Shown here: positions 1 to 8,390 of the stretch, in pieces
Layout of the letters: each line of letters opens with the position of its first letter
Position numbering within the stretch: the first letter of the stretch is position 1
Source: Pseudomonas versuta
GTDB taxonomy: Bacteria; Pseudomonadota; Gammaproteobacteria; Pseudomonadales; Pseudomonadaceae
NCBI RefSeq assembly: GCF_001294575.1
Contig: NZ_CP012676.1
Coordinates: 1,178,001-1,242,000, forward strand
Direction: 5' to 3'
Length of the DNA: 64,000 nucleotides
The notes under the pieces: generated by a model
Seen by the model: only the letters and a program-made list of their open reading frames with translations
Database searches by the model: none
What the model was told of the DNA's origin: nothing
Translations under genes and position numbers: made by a program

Positions 1-626
1 AACAGCCATTACTGCGGCTGTAGAGCTTGCAAGGACCTCAACAGAAAGCAACTTGGCGTAACAGGCAAGGGGTTTTGTCAGTGGCATGTTGAACCAACAG
101 GCCGGCCGGGGAATTGAAGGCAAGTGTTCCCCGGTTTCCACCTCTACCGTCTTAGGTTTTCTCTTTATCTGTAAAGGAATGGTGTTGCCAAAATCTGGTC
201 ATGCCCTGTTAAACCCTGCGCATGATCTTTTTAAAATCTGCCGAAGACTGAGCCTCGAATCGATTTGCTTGTACCGCCCGGAGCTGGCGGCTTTACGCTT
301 GAGTGGGGCCTTTAGTCGTGCAGACGATTGTTTAGCCCCTTGTGCCTGCATGGGGTTTACCCAATGTCGGCCACAGGTTTGTAGTTGATGCTCTGACAGT
401 TTCGCCGCATTGCTCCGGTCCGGCCTCTAAAGCATCCTTTTACTATTGATGTTATGGCGTTACGGGCAGGTACCCAAATGGACCAGAATGATAAGTTACA
501 TCGCCAACCCAAGTTCAAACTTAACCCGCCACGATTAAGTGTTTCGAACCTGGCCATCCAGCGACGGTGCGTGAATAACGAGATTCAGGTGGCCTCATAG
601 GCACCTTGTCTCAGGAGTAATTCATA
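1..626. other. No recognised gene; possible 48-codon frame at 454-600
   Basis: No open frame here resembles a known protein. The longest frames have poor starts and mixed composition. One short plus-strand frame, ATG at 454 to TAG at 600, ends 26 bases before the holin-like gene and is basic (it contains HRQPKFKLNPPRLS), but it has no clear ribosome binding site. It could be a phage-derived leader peptide or chance. The start of the window may cut through an accessory region. Confidence 0.4.
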
Positions 627-977
627 ATGAATGAGTCGTTGCTAAAGGAGCTGGTAGAGCTAAGTCCTGAACTTGGAGGGTGTGCGATGTCAGCGATCGA
701 TATCGAAGTCATGATTGGCGCTTCTCTTGGGGCGTGGCTGATTATGAGCAGTAAAAGGAACGCTGGTATTTCGCAGCGTGTCACAACGTTTTTTTTGTCC
801 GCCGGCGCCGGTTATCTGTTTGCACCCATGGCCATGCAGATAGCACCTGTGTTTACGGCAGGAGGCGCGGCATTTGGTTGCGCCCTGATTGTGGTTCCTA
901 TCAGTATCAAAGTGCATGTATGGATCAAGCAAGCGGACCTCCCTGAGTTAATCAAGCGGCTGCGGGGGGGGCGGTAA
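627..977 (+). CDS. Putative phage holin-like small membrane protein
   Basis: A 116-residue protein with three hydrophobic segments at roughly residues 21-38, 52-73 and 78-98 and a basic C-terminus (LIKRLRGGR). Size and topology match small phage or pyocin holins, which permeabilise the inner membrane for release of lysis protein. The ATG at 627 has AGGAG seven bases upstream. An internal ATG at 687 (MSAIDIEVM) also has a good GGAGG, so two products differing by 20 residues are possible. No endolysin follows. A repressor and an Ogr-type activator lie next to it, so a prophage remnant is the likely context. The holin role is inferred from topology and context; a generic small membrane protein remains possible. 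Confidence 0.55.
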   Translation: MNESLLKELVELSPELGGCAMSAIDIEVMIGASLGAWLIMSSKRNAGISQRVTTFFLSAGAGYLFAPMAMQIAPVFTAGGAAFGCALIVVPISIKVHVWIKQADLPELIKRLRGGR

Positions 978-980
978 ACC

Positions 981-1121
981 ATGTTGTTTATCAGTCGCGA
1001 GGCCCGTTGCTCTTTTTGCCGGCAAAACTTAACGATTCAACTACCAGGCGTCGACAGGTCTGCACCAGGAATGCCGCGGTGGCAGGTAGACATCTGTATT
1101 AATCATTGTGGATGCAGTTAG
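981..1121 (+). CDS. Possible 46-residue cysteine-rich small protein
   Basis: This frame starts three bases after the holin-like stop codon and ends overlapping the 3' end of the opposing repressor gene. Its product carries CSFC near residue 10 and CINHCGC at the C-terminus, a spacing that could hold one zinc ion. It has no strong ribosome binding site and would rely on coupling to the upstream gene. It is not recognised as a family. It could be chance, but the paired cysteines and tight spacing favour a small phage-type zinc-ribbon protein. Confidence 0.3.
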   Translation: MLFISREARCSFCRQNLTIQLPGVDRSAPGMPRWQVDICINHCGCS

Positions 1122-1509
1122 ACAGTAGAAGGGTTATATCTTTAATACGTTGTTCCATTTCGCGCAGGCGTTTACGTTCCAGGATAGTGTTCTTTATATG
1201 CAGCCGATCATCATCGTTTACAGAGCGGAACAGTGTAATTAGCGAGTCCTCTGCAGGACTTAAGCGCGGAACCACCACCGTGTTCTCTTGCGGGTGATTA
1301 CGTCGTACTGGTCCTTGCCCGGTGAGTAACCAGTCAATCGATACTCCCAAATGAGACGCTAAGGATATCAACGCATCGGAGCGTGGATCACGTGCGCCAT
1401 TGACCCAGTTTTGTAGTGAGCTATAGGGGATTTCACAAAGCGTCGCCGCATCCTTTAGCGACAGGTTACTCAACTCGATAGCTAATCTAATTCTATTTTC
1501 AATACCCAT
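1099..1509 (-). CDS. Phage-type HTH transcriptional repressor (XRE family)
   Basis: A 136-residue DNA-binding protein with an N-terminal XRE helix-turn-helix at about residues 8-62 (LSLKDAATLCEIPYSSLQNW is the recognition region) and the IDWLLTG ending typical of Cro/C1-type domains. The C-terminal half is charged and helical and lacks a LexA-like peptidase domain, so RecA-induced self-cleavage is not expected. The start at 1509 is chosen because AAGGAGG precedes it; the upstream ATG would add 27 residues without one. Repeated TAAGCRCT boxes lie upstream at 1590-1635 and are candidate operators. Probably the maintenance repressor of a former prophage. Confidence 0.75.
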   Translation of the reverse strand: MGIENRIRLAIELSNLSLKDAATLCEIPYSSLQNWVNGARDPRSDALISLASHLGVSIDWLLTGQGPVRRNHPQENTVVVPRLSPAEDSLITLFRSVNDDDRLHIKNTILERKRLREMEQRIKDITLLLSNCIHND

Positions 1510-1589
1510 TTGGGCCTCCTTCCTTGACATAATCTCAATTGGGCATGTAGCTTTGATACCATTAAGGACTACACGGCATTTAGCAAGCA

Positions 1590-1635
1590 TAAGCGCTGTA
1601 TAAGCACTATCGCTGAGACGGTTGATCAGTGCTTA
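1590..1635. promoter_or_regulatory. Candidate repressor operators (TAAGCRCT boxes)
   Basis: TAAGCGCT at 1590-1597, TAAGCACT at 1601-1608 and the inverted copy AGTGCTTA at 1628-1635 lie 80-125 bases upstream of the HTH repressor start. A weaker related box (ATAAGCA) follows near 1660. Clustered inverted half-sites upstream of a C1-type gene are the usual operator arrangement. Binding is inferred. Confidence 0.35.
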
Positions 1636-2026
1636 GATAACAAGGATAGCAGGGACGCTATAAGCAGAGGTTTAATAGTCTATGAGCATTAATCTGAAGA
1701 GTTGCACTGGGCGAAATAAAGTAGCCTTTGCTTTGTGCGGGTTTGAATCGGTCGGAATTACAATAAGAATATTCTTAAAAAATACTGAGAGTAAGGCAAT
1801 GATATCTGCAGGCGTTGAATGGATGGGTGCAGATGGGTAACTGTTATTTTCGGGTTTCTTGCGCTGTGTCATAAGCCAGTGATGATGCCTGGCATTAAAT
1901 AGCTATTTAGCGGTATTGACGAGTCTCTCCTGTAGATTGAAAGGCAGTTCTGGAAGTTAAATTCAGGGCCCTCTTCGTCAATCGGAAGGTCGTGCGCGAC
2001 ACGTGGGTTATTATAAAGTTTACTGT

Positions 2027-2056
2027 TTGACTACAGTTTCACCCTCAATCAATAAT
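2027..2056 (+). promoter_or_regulatory. Candidate sigma-70 promoter of the Ogr-like gene
   Basis: TTGACT at 2027-2032 and AATAAT at 2051-2056 are separated by 18 bases in AT-rich DNA, 25 bases before the Ogr-like start codon. The -10 is only a moderate match. The gap 1510-2081 otherwise holds nothing I can support: a 66-codon minus-strand frame at 1672-1872 has no ribosome binding site. Confidence 0.3.
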
Positions 2057-2081
2057 TATTTTTCAATATGGATTTTTGAAT

Positions 2082-2378
2082 ATGAGCGCCTATAAATTGG
2101 TTTGCCCCCATTGCTCTAACAAGATGCGCATCCGGACCAGTGAAGGTCGACATATTTTTTTACGAATCGCTTATCTACAGTGTGTGTTTGAGGGGTGCGG
2201 GTGGTCGGTCAGGGCCGAGTTTGAAATGACCCACGAAATGAGCCCCAGCGGCATGGCCAATCCTTCTGTCCAGCTTCCCATCGCTGACTGTGCACTGCGT
2301 CGCACGGCAATGAAAACCGAAGCCCCAACTCAAAGAGCAAGTAAAAAAAACGAACTGGATGCATCTAATAAATCTTAG
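2082..2378 (+). CDS. ogr: Ogr/Delta-type zinc-finger transcription activator
   Basis: A 98-residue protein with the P2 Ogr/Delta signature: CPHC near residue 8, then the MRIRTS motif, an AYLQC segment and CGWS, giving the C-x2-C...C-x4-C metal site, followed by the diagnostic MSPSGMANPSVQLP. Such proteins activate late gene transcription in P2-like phages through RNA polymerase alpha. ATG at 2082 is preferred over an in-frame TTG at 2076; neither has a good Shine-Dalgarno. The C-terminal 35 residues are polar and probably disordered. No late phage genes remain nearby, so it is either an orphan of a decayed prophage or a trans-activator for another one. Confidence 0.8.
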   Translation: MSAYKLVCPHCSNKMRIRTSEGRHIFLRIAYLQCVFEGCGWSVRAEFEMTHEMSPSGMANPSVQLPIADCALRRTAMKTEAPTQRASKKNELDASNKS

Positions 2379-2716
2379 CCTGTCAGCAAATGGGAAGCTG
2401 CGGCATCAGACGCAGTTTTCCGTGCTCAGTTAAATCACTACAGTTCATGGCGCTTCTTTGGGAGGGGGTCTGAACGTGCAAGGCTTAATCCTCGAATCAC
2501 AGGCCGGGCTGGATACGGCACACCTGCCCGACTACTTCTTCTTAGTTCCGATAAGTAGTTTAGGTGCGCAGACATCAAGTTTCACAGTTGGATACCCTGG
2601 GCTTTTGATGTGCCTGCTTTCGCGGGGGGCGGAACAGTATCCGCTGTGACTCACTAGCACTTTACTTAACTCGATTTTGCTAAACATAAATAAAGGATGA
2701 ATCATGCCGGCGGTTA
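2379..2716. other. Intergenic stretch, no supported gene
   Basis: A 63-codon frame at 2458-2649 has no family resemblance and no ribosome binding site. Near the end, AAAGGA precedes an ATG at 2704. That ATG may be the original start of the decayed gene that follows, because its first residues (MPAVNDAPAQASNWKQ) look like a real N-terminus and the reading frame then fails. Confidence 0.4.
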
Positions 2717-3760
2717 ATGACGCCCCTGCACAGGCTTCCAACTGGAAACAGCTTTCCTGCTGTCGAGTATTTGTCGGGAACGAAACCAGTTATCAAAATA
2801 ATCGTTATCCTCTGCTCAATAACCGGCGCCAGCAACGGCTTGTTACTGTGCAGCCTGGCTGCGAAGGATGCCAACGGCACTCATGTTCAACTCTCGCAAA
2901 GTGATCTGAAAAAGTTTCGTCTGATTGACTACAACACGTCAAAACTTATCGGCTTTAATAATAGTTTTACCGGGGAGTGGACCCGCTCACGTCTCCATCA
3001 AGGCTATACGTGGGATCGAGGATTTCTTGATTCAATCAGAGTACTGCACCTGACACAAACTGCATTGTTTGAAGCGGTTGAACAGCGCGTTCATGTCGCC
3101 GGGGGCTGGAAGTTAAATTACCTGAGCAGATAAAACACCAAATTGAAAATGCGGGTTTTGTATAATTTCCCGAACTTTCCAAACGATAACCAGGATGACC
3201 GCAAGTCCGATGGTTCCGGCTATCTTAGAGATACGCTGGTTTCAGAAATGACCCGCAATGGCATAAAATATCGTGCCTATGAACAGCACCTTAACATTCG
3301 GATGTCCACTGGGCGCAAGGTCCTGATCAAAAGTATCATTCACCCCATCGGGCCTGATACCGTTAAAGGCGCGGACGTGATATGGGCATGTCGAGGTAAT
3401 GTCTCGGCCACCCGAACCGCCCACACTTATATGTGTTATCCCGCACAAACACATATTCGAATGGGTCAGCCGCCTAACTTTTATGGGTGGCTGGGTTATT
3501 ATTATTACGCAACGGATCTATTGACGATGGCCTTTGAAGCCTATGCGCCACGCATCGTCCACGCGCGGGAAGGTGAAGTGGTGATCGGGCATTTTCTGAT
3601 GAGTTAGAACTCGTATTTTTACGATACCCGCACAGGCGCTCGTGAAACGCCGAATAAAACCAGCATGCTCATTACAGTAATTGACATTTATGGTACGCAG
3701 CATAACTTGCGGCTTAGCTTTAATCCCGATTACAACTATTTGTACCTGAATAAGGCTTGA
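2717..3760 (+). pseudogene. Decayed gene of unknown family with N-terminal membrane segment
   Basis: Two plus-strand frames, 2717-3133 and 3143-3607, lie in the same phase and are parted by a TAA at 3131 and closed by a TAG at 3605. The phase stays open after the TAG to a TGA at 3760 with protein-like content (NSYFYDTRTGARETPNKTS). Around 3115-3160 the other phase reads LPEQIKHQIENAGF, which joins naturally to YNFPNFPND, so two compensating indels are likely there. A hydrophobic helix (IIVILCSITGASNGLLLCSL) is near the N-terminus. Together this looks like one former protein of roughly 350 residues broken by frameshifts and a nonsense codon. I do not recognise the family. Two short separate genes are the alternative. 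Confidence 0.5.
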
Positions 3761-4332
3761 GGGGCGCTTTCCGGTAAAGACGAAGAGTCGACGATCATTA
3801 GCCGTCATGAGCGAGTGGTCGTCATTGCGTCCTGCGTCTTTATGCCGGCGGCTCGCCACTGAGGCATGTTCGTCAGGGTTAGCGCCGGATGCGGATTTTT
3901 TGCCAGCTGACATCGCTGTGAAAGGTTCCCGTGTCGCCTCTAATCACATACAGGGTTGCCCTGTAAACCGAAGCCAGCGGCGAGCATTGTAAGCCGCGAA
4001 TCTTGCTGTAGGCCCATGACCAGCCATGCTTTGTGCTGTTGTTCATCCTTCCCCCTGCTTACTCATCACTATTTCCCGGACGTTGCAAAACGATCGACAT
4101 GAACTGTATTGGACTCACTCGTTTGCATTAGTTCAATTACCCACCCCCGACGGCAAGATTGCCCGGTGCACCGTCTCTGCAGAGTAGCGGGGGGTACAGG
4201 CCACCGCACGCAGCAGGGCGGTAGAGGACTTGTCGGCGTAGTGATCCACTCGTCGATCCGGCTGCACGATCAGATACAGCAGAACTCCAATTTTTGAGTA
4301 ATACCGTTCTAGCCAAAGATGTGGAGGTGAAC
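3761..4332. other. Non-coding or degraded stretch
   Basis: No frame has both a credible start and recognisable content. A plus-strand frame is open from about 3745 to 3992 and a minus-strand frame covers about 4133-4310 (it contains LLRAVACTPRYSAETV), but both lack ribosome binding sites and known motifs. They may be remnants of accessory genes. Confidence 0.4.
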
Positions 4333-4578
4333 ATGCGTACTGACGTACCAGAAGAACCGCGATCAACAGTTCCCGGTAGCGCGAAGAAAAATCTGGAACC
4401 CGACTCCGGTTCGCCGGATCCTTCGGGACCGGCGCTCGATCCGGCAGGCCCGGAAAAAGTGCCCAATAAACCAAAGCCGAACCCGGCAGCTGAAGAGAAT
4501 CCATACAGCCCGGATTTCAAATCAGAACCTGAACCCAAACCTCATCATGACGCTGACATTGACACCCCGGGCGGGTAG
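4333..4578 (+). CDS. Small proline-rich, probably disordered protein
   Basis: An 81-residue protein rich in Pro, Glu, Asp, Ser and Lys (for example SPDPSGPALDPAGPEKVPNK) with no hydrophobic core, predicted by eye to be intrinsically disordered and acidic. The ATG at 4333 has a near-perfect GGAGGTGA six bases before it, the best ribosome binding site in this part of the window, which argues for real translation. The frame continues upstream to a TTG at 4294, but without support. A hairpin follows at 4609. No function can be assigned. Confidence 0.6.
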   Translation: MRTDVPEEPRSTVPGSAKKNLEPDSGSPDPSGPALDPAGPEKVPNKPKPNPAAEENPYSPDFKSEPEPKPHHDADIDTPGG

Positions 4579-4608
4579 CGGCACTGATAGCTCCAAGTTT
4601 ACAGCGGC

Positions 4609-4638
4609 TGCGGGGCCCGGTTTATTTCAAGCCCCGCA
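4609..4638 (+). terminator. Hairpin downstream of the small proline-rich gene
   Basis: TGCGGGGC at 4609-4616 pairs perfectly with GCCCCGCA at 4631-4638 across a 14-base AT-rich loop, 31 bases after the stop codon. No T-run follows, so intrinsic termination would be weak; it may instead protect the 3' end of the mRNA. Confidence 0.4.
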
Positions 4639-4936
4639 CGTTGTGGATCCCACCCCGCACTCAAGCAAATGACGGGCGACTGAGTTTGTTCTCCAGCCCG
4701 CAATCAGTTTAGTCGTGCAGCCAACCACAGGCCGAGACCGGCCGTACTTGCGGAACAACCCATAAAAAACTGATGCCTGTGTCTGACGGTCCCGGCTTGC
4801 CGGCGGCTGCCGGCATTATTTCTCGTGCCCCAGAAAAAGAGTCCGCAAGGCCCGTTTTATAAGGGTGCAATGACAACTTTAGTTGAATGTAAACGACCCT
4901 TGGCGCCAAAGAAAATAAGCTCGAGGTGTCAAAGTT

Positions 4937-4965
4937 TTGTCGTTTTTGGCGTGGAATAATATTAA
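4937..4965 (+). promoter_or_regulatory. Candidate promoter region of the wss operon
   Basis: The 500 bases between the small gene and wssA (4579-5079) hold no gene and become AT-rich from about 4900. TTGTCG (4937-4942) and TATTAA (4960-4965) with a 17-base spacer form a moderate sigma-70 match 115 bases before the wssA start. The long leader leaves room for activator sites such as FleQ or AmrZ, which control cellulose genes in other pseudomonads, but I could not identify such a site with confidence. Confidence 0.3.
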
Positions 4966-5079
4966 ATAATCGCTGGCACTAGATTTATACAAATTTTTGA
5001 CGCTATCATTTTAAGCGGCATTTTTTTGACCTGCGGGATCAAGTCAGAAGCCACTCATCACGGTTGCGAGAAATCAGTC

Positions 5080-6168
5080 ATGGATCAGACAAACGACATA
5101 GCGAAGCTCTTCAGCCGCTTCGGTGCCAGTACCGACAGCTATCTCGAGTTTGAAACCGAGTTCAATTACAAAGACCCGCCCTTAACTCTGGACAAGCCTG
5201 AAGCACCGCTTGCCCCAGTTCTTGTGGCCGGGCCCATACCCGCAAGCGAACCCCGAGCGCCAGAGCAACCGTCAGCTACTGCGTTGAGCAGCTTGCTCGC
5301 CGAAGTAGCCTTGGCCCGTCAGGCCAGGGTTGCGGGGGTAGAGCAGGAGCCAGCGAGTGAAGAGGGGACGCTTGCCCCGGCGCCCGTATGCCGGGCCCGG
5401 ATTGTGGCGCTGGTGTCCTCCAGGGGCGGCGTTGGCAGGACCACACTCTGTGCAGCCCTGGCCAGCCGCCTGAACCAGGCTGGCGGTCGCACCCTTGCTA
5501 TCGATCTGGATCCGCAAAATGCCTTGCACCATCACCTCAAGATCGAGGCCGGTGTCACGCAAATCGGCAGTGCAGGGTTACAGGAAAAAGTCTGGAACGA
5601 CGGCTGGCAGCAGGGGCTGGCCGAGGTCCGGTTGTTGCCTTACGGCGTCCCCGGCGAGGATGAACGCTGCACACTGGAGCGCAACCTGCGTGACGACCGT
5701 CATTGGCTGGCCCGGCAATTGGCACGCATGGCGCTGGATGAGCAGGATGTGGTGATTCTCGACACACCCGGCGGGCGCTCGGTTTATCTGGAGCAGGCTC
5801 TGGATGTCGCCGATCAGGTGCTTGTGGTCACTACCGCCGACGCTGCCAGCTTTATAACCCTTGATCAAATGGACCGGGTGCTCGATGCCGCCAATGCTCG
5901 CCCGGCGTATTCACGCACCAACTATGTGGTCAATCAGTTCGACGCCAACCGTGAGTTTTCACGGGACATGCTCGAAGTGCTAAAGCGCCGTTTGGGCACA
6001 CAACTGTTGTCGGTCATTGCCCGGGACGAACGCTTCGGTGAGGCCCAGGCATATGGTCATGACCCGCTGGCCGGGGTGTCTGCAGCGCGCGAGGCCATAG
6101 TGTTGCTCAGTGAGCAACTCAAGGCCCGGTTCCAGGTTCCCCGTGCCACCGGGGGCCATGCAGCATGA
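5080..6168 (+). CDS. wssA: WssA: BcsQ-like ParA/MinD ATPase with BcsR-like N-terminus
   Basis: First gene of the cellulose operon. The 362-residue protein is a SIMIBI-class ATPase thought to place or assemble the synthase at the cell pole. Residues 5-28 (NDIAKLFSRFG...YLEF) match the short BcsR/BcsP motif (DI-x-L-x3-FG-x5-Y), followed by a proline-rich linker to about residue 100, then the ATPase domain. The deviant Walker A is SRGGVGRTT at 114-122: both usual lysines are arginine. BcsQ homologues also depart from the canonical lysines here. The switch-like segment VVILDTPGG is intact. ATG at 5080 keeps the N-terminal motif; the upstream TTG at 5026 has no ribosome binding site. It overlaps wssB by four bases (ATGA). 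Confidence 0.88.
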   Translation: MDQTNDIAKLFSRFGASTDSYLEFETEFNYKDPPLTLDKPEAPLAPVLVAGPIPASEPRAPEQPSATALSSLLAEVALARQARVAGVEQEPASEEGTLAPAPVCRARIVALVSSRGGVGRTTLCAALASRLNQAGGRTLAIDLDPQNALHHHLKIEAGVTQIGSAGLQEKVWNDGWQQGLAEVRLLPYGVPGEDERCTLERNLRDDRHWLARQLARMALDEQDVVILDTPGGRSVYLEQALDVADQVLVVTTADAASFITLDQMDRVLDAANARPAYSRTNYVVNQFDANREFSRDMLEVLKRRLGTQLLSVIARDERFGEAQAYGHDPLAGVSAAREAIVLLSEQLKARFQVPRATGGHAA

Positions 6169-8390
6169 TCGAATCCAGCCCCGAGTCGTCTGTTACAGCC
6201 ACCCGGCTGCAACGTTGGGCGCAGTCTTTATACGATTGGCTTGAGCAGTTACCGGCTGCATTGCGGCGCACCCTGATCATAGGAACCACAGCGTTTTGCA
6301 GTGTGCTGGCCTTGCTCATCGTCATGACCCCGTTCGAGCTGTACGCACAGTGCATCTTCGCGGCAGGCTGTTTTGCTGCGGCGCTGGTGCTGCGCAAAAT
6401 ACCGGGGCGCCTGAGCATATTGATCCTGATCGGCCTGTCGCTGACCGCCTCGCTGCGATACATGTACTGGCGTCTCACCTCGACCCTGGACTTCGATGAC
6501 TGGGTCGACAAAACCTTCGGTTACGGCCTGATACTGGCCGAAATCTATGCCTTGGTGGTTCTGGTTTTCGGGTATCTGCAGACCGCCTGGCCGCTGCGCC
6601 GGCAACCGGTTTTGCTCACCGCCCAGCCGAGTGAGTGGCCGGTGGTTGACGTGTTTATCCCGTCATACAACGAAGCACTGGATATTGTAAAACTCACCAT
6701 TTTTGCCGCCCAGGCCATGGACTGGCCCAAGGACAAGTTGCGCGTCCACGTACTGGACGATGGCCGTCGCGAGGATTTTCGTGAGTTCTGTGATCAGATC
6801 AACGTCAACTACATCACCCGTGACAACAACTTCCACGCCAAGGCCGGCAACCTCAACGAAGCACTGAAAATCACCAGCGGTGAGTTCGTAGCGTTTTTCG
6901 ACGCTGACCATGTGCCGACGCGCTCCTTTCTGCAGGTGAGCATTGGCTGGTTTTTGAAAGATCCGAAGCTGGCGATGTTGCAAACGCCACACTTCTTTTT
7001 CTCCCCGGACCCCTTCGAGAAAAACCTCGATACCTTCCGCTCGGTGCCCAACGAAGGTGAACTGTTCTACGGCCTGGTCCAGGATGGCAACGACCTGTGG
7101 AACGCCACGTTTTTCTGTGGTTCCTGCGCCGTCATCCGGCGGGCGCCATTGATGGAAGTCGGCGGGGTCGCGGTCGAAACCGTGACCGAAGACGCCCACA
7201 CCGCCCTCAAGCTCAACCGTGCCGGTTACAACACGGCTTACCTGGCGATCCCCCAGGCCGCCGGGCTGGCCACTGAAAGCCTGTCGAGCCATATCAGTCA
7301 GCGCATTCGCTGGGCGCGGGGCATGGCGCAGATTTTCCGTACCGACAACCCGTTGCTCGGCAAAGGCCTGAACCTGGGCCAGCGCCTGTGCTACCTCAAC
7401 GCCATGCTGCACTTCTTCTACGGCTTGCCGCGCCTGGTGTTCCTGACTGCACCTCTGGCTTTCCTGTTTTTCGATGCGCAAATCTTCCATGCCTCGGGGG
7501 TGATGATTGCCGCCTATGCCGTGCCCCATCTGTTCCATGCCAGCCTGACCAACTCCACCATCCAGGGACGGTTCCGTCACTCGTTCTGGAACGAGGTCTA
7601 CGAGACGGTACTGGCCTGGTACATCATGCCCCCGGTGCTGATGGCGCTGGTCAAGCCCGGGTTCGGCGGCTTCAACGTGACTGACAAGGGCGGGACCATC
7701 GAAGACAAATTCTTCGACTGGAAGCTCGCCAAGCCCTACATCGTGCTGCTGGTGCTGAATCTGTGCGGCCTGATCTATGGACTGCTGCGTCTGGCCTTCG
7801 GTGATGAGGGGTTCATCGTCACGCTGCTGATCAACCTGGCCTGGACCCTCTACAACCTGATCATCATCAGTGCCGCCGTGGCGGTGGCCAGCGAAACCCG
7901 TCAGGTGCGAGTCGGGCCGCGGGTGGCCGCGCAACTGCCGGCACTGCTGACCCGTGCCGACGGCAGTGTGATCGAGGGCGTCACCCAGGACTTCTCACAA
8001 AAAGGCATGGGCCTGCGTCTGCCACCGGGTGTCAGCGTGCCCCATGGCGAGCGGGTACAGATCTCACTGTTTGGCAACCAGCACGTCAGCGTGTTTCCGG
8101 CCGTCATCATGTTCAGTCGTGGCGATGTGCTTGGCGCCCGGTTTGAGCCGCTGACTCTGCGTCAGCAAAGCGAACTGGTGCGTCTGACTTTTGCCCGTGC
8201 CGACACTTGGGCGGCCACCTGGGGCAGCGGGCAGGTCGACACTCCGCTGGCAGCCTTGCGCGAGGTCAGCAGCATTGGCCTGCGCGGCATCTACGAACTT
8301 TTCAAAGCCACGACAATGGAAGTGCGCAGCGTAATGCGCCGTCGCCGGGGCGCCCCACCCACGCTAGAAAATGCATTGGACAAGTCATGA
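6165..8390 (+). CDS. wssB: WssB: cellulose synthase catalytic subunit (BcsA, GT2 + PilZ)
   Basis: Polymerises UDP-glucose into beta-1,4-glucan and threads it across the inner membrane, activated by cyclic di-GMP. The 741 residues show N-terminal membrane helices (about 36-140), the GT2 domain with DDG (198-200), DAD (246-248), TED (341-343) and QRIRW (379-383), further helices (410-575) and a C-terminal PilZ domain with the arginine segment RQVR (579-582) and DFSQKG (609-614). All catalytic and cyclic di-GMP-binding signatures are present, so activity should be post-translationally controlled. Start and stop overlap neighbours as ATGA, implying translational coupling. Length equals that of Pseudomonas WssB and is shorter than E. 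coli BcsA. Confidence 0.97.
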   Translation: MIESSPESSVTATRLQRWAQSLYDWLEQLPAALRRTLIIGTTAFCSVLALLIVMTPFELYAQCIFAAGCFAAALVLRKIPGRLSILILIGLSLTASLRYMYWRLTSTLDFDDWVDKTFGYGLILAEIYALVVLVFGYLQTAWPLRRQPVLLTAQPSEWPVVDVFIPSYNEALDIVKLTIFAAQAMDWPKDKLRVHVLDDGRREDFREFCDQINVNYITRDNNFHAKAGNLNEALKITSGEFVAFFDADHVPTRSFLQVSIGWFLKDPKLAMLQTPHFFFSPDPFEKNLDTFRSVPNEGELFYGLVQDGNDLWNATFFCGSCAVIRRAPLMEVGGVAVETVTEDAHTALKLNRAGYNTAYLAIPQAAGLATESLSSHISQRIRWARGMAQIFRTDNPLLGKGLNLGQRLCYLNAMLHFFYGLPRLVFLTAPLAFLFFDAQIFHASGVMIAAYAVPHLFHASLTNSTIQGRFRHSFWNEVYETVLAWYIMPPVLMALVKPGFGGFNVTDKGGTIEDKFFDWKLAKPYIVLLVLNLCGLIYGLLRLAFGDEGFIVTLLINLAWTLYNLIIISAAVAVASETRQVRVGPRVAAQLPALLTRADGSVIEGVTQDFSQKGMGLRLPPGVSVPHGERVQISLFGNQHVSVFPAVIMFSRGDVLGARFEPLTLRQQSELVRLTFARADTWAATWGSGQVDTPLAALREVSSIGLRGIYELFKATTMEVRSVMRRRRGAPPTLENALDKS

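Noticed and set aside
1672..1872. 66-codon minus-strand gene upstream of the phage repressor
   Set aside because: No ribosome binding site and no recognisable motif; composition matches the surrounding non-coding DNA.
3605..3607. TAG as a recoded (pyrrolysine-like or read-through) codon
   Set aside because: The same locus also shows an in-frame TAA and phase changes, so simple decay explains it better; no recoding signals are visible.
6663..7934. 423-codon minus-strand frame
   Set aside because: It is antisense to the catalytic core of wssB; composition is the shadow of high-GC third positions.
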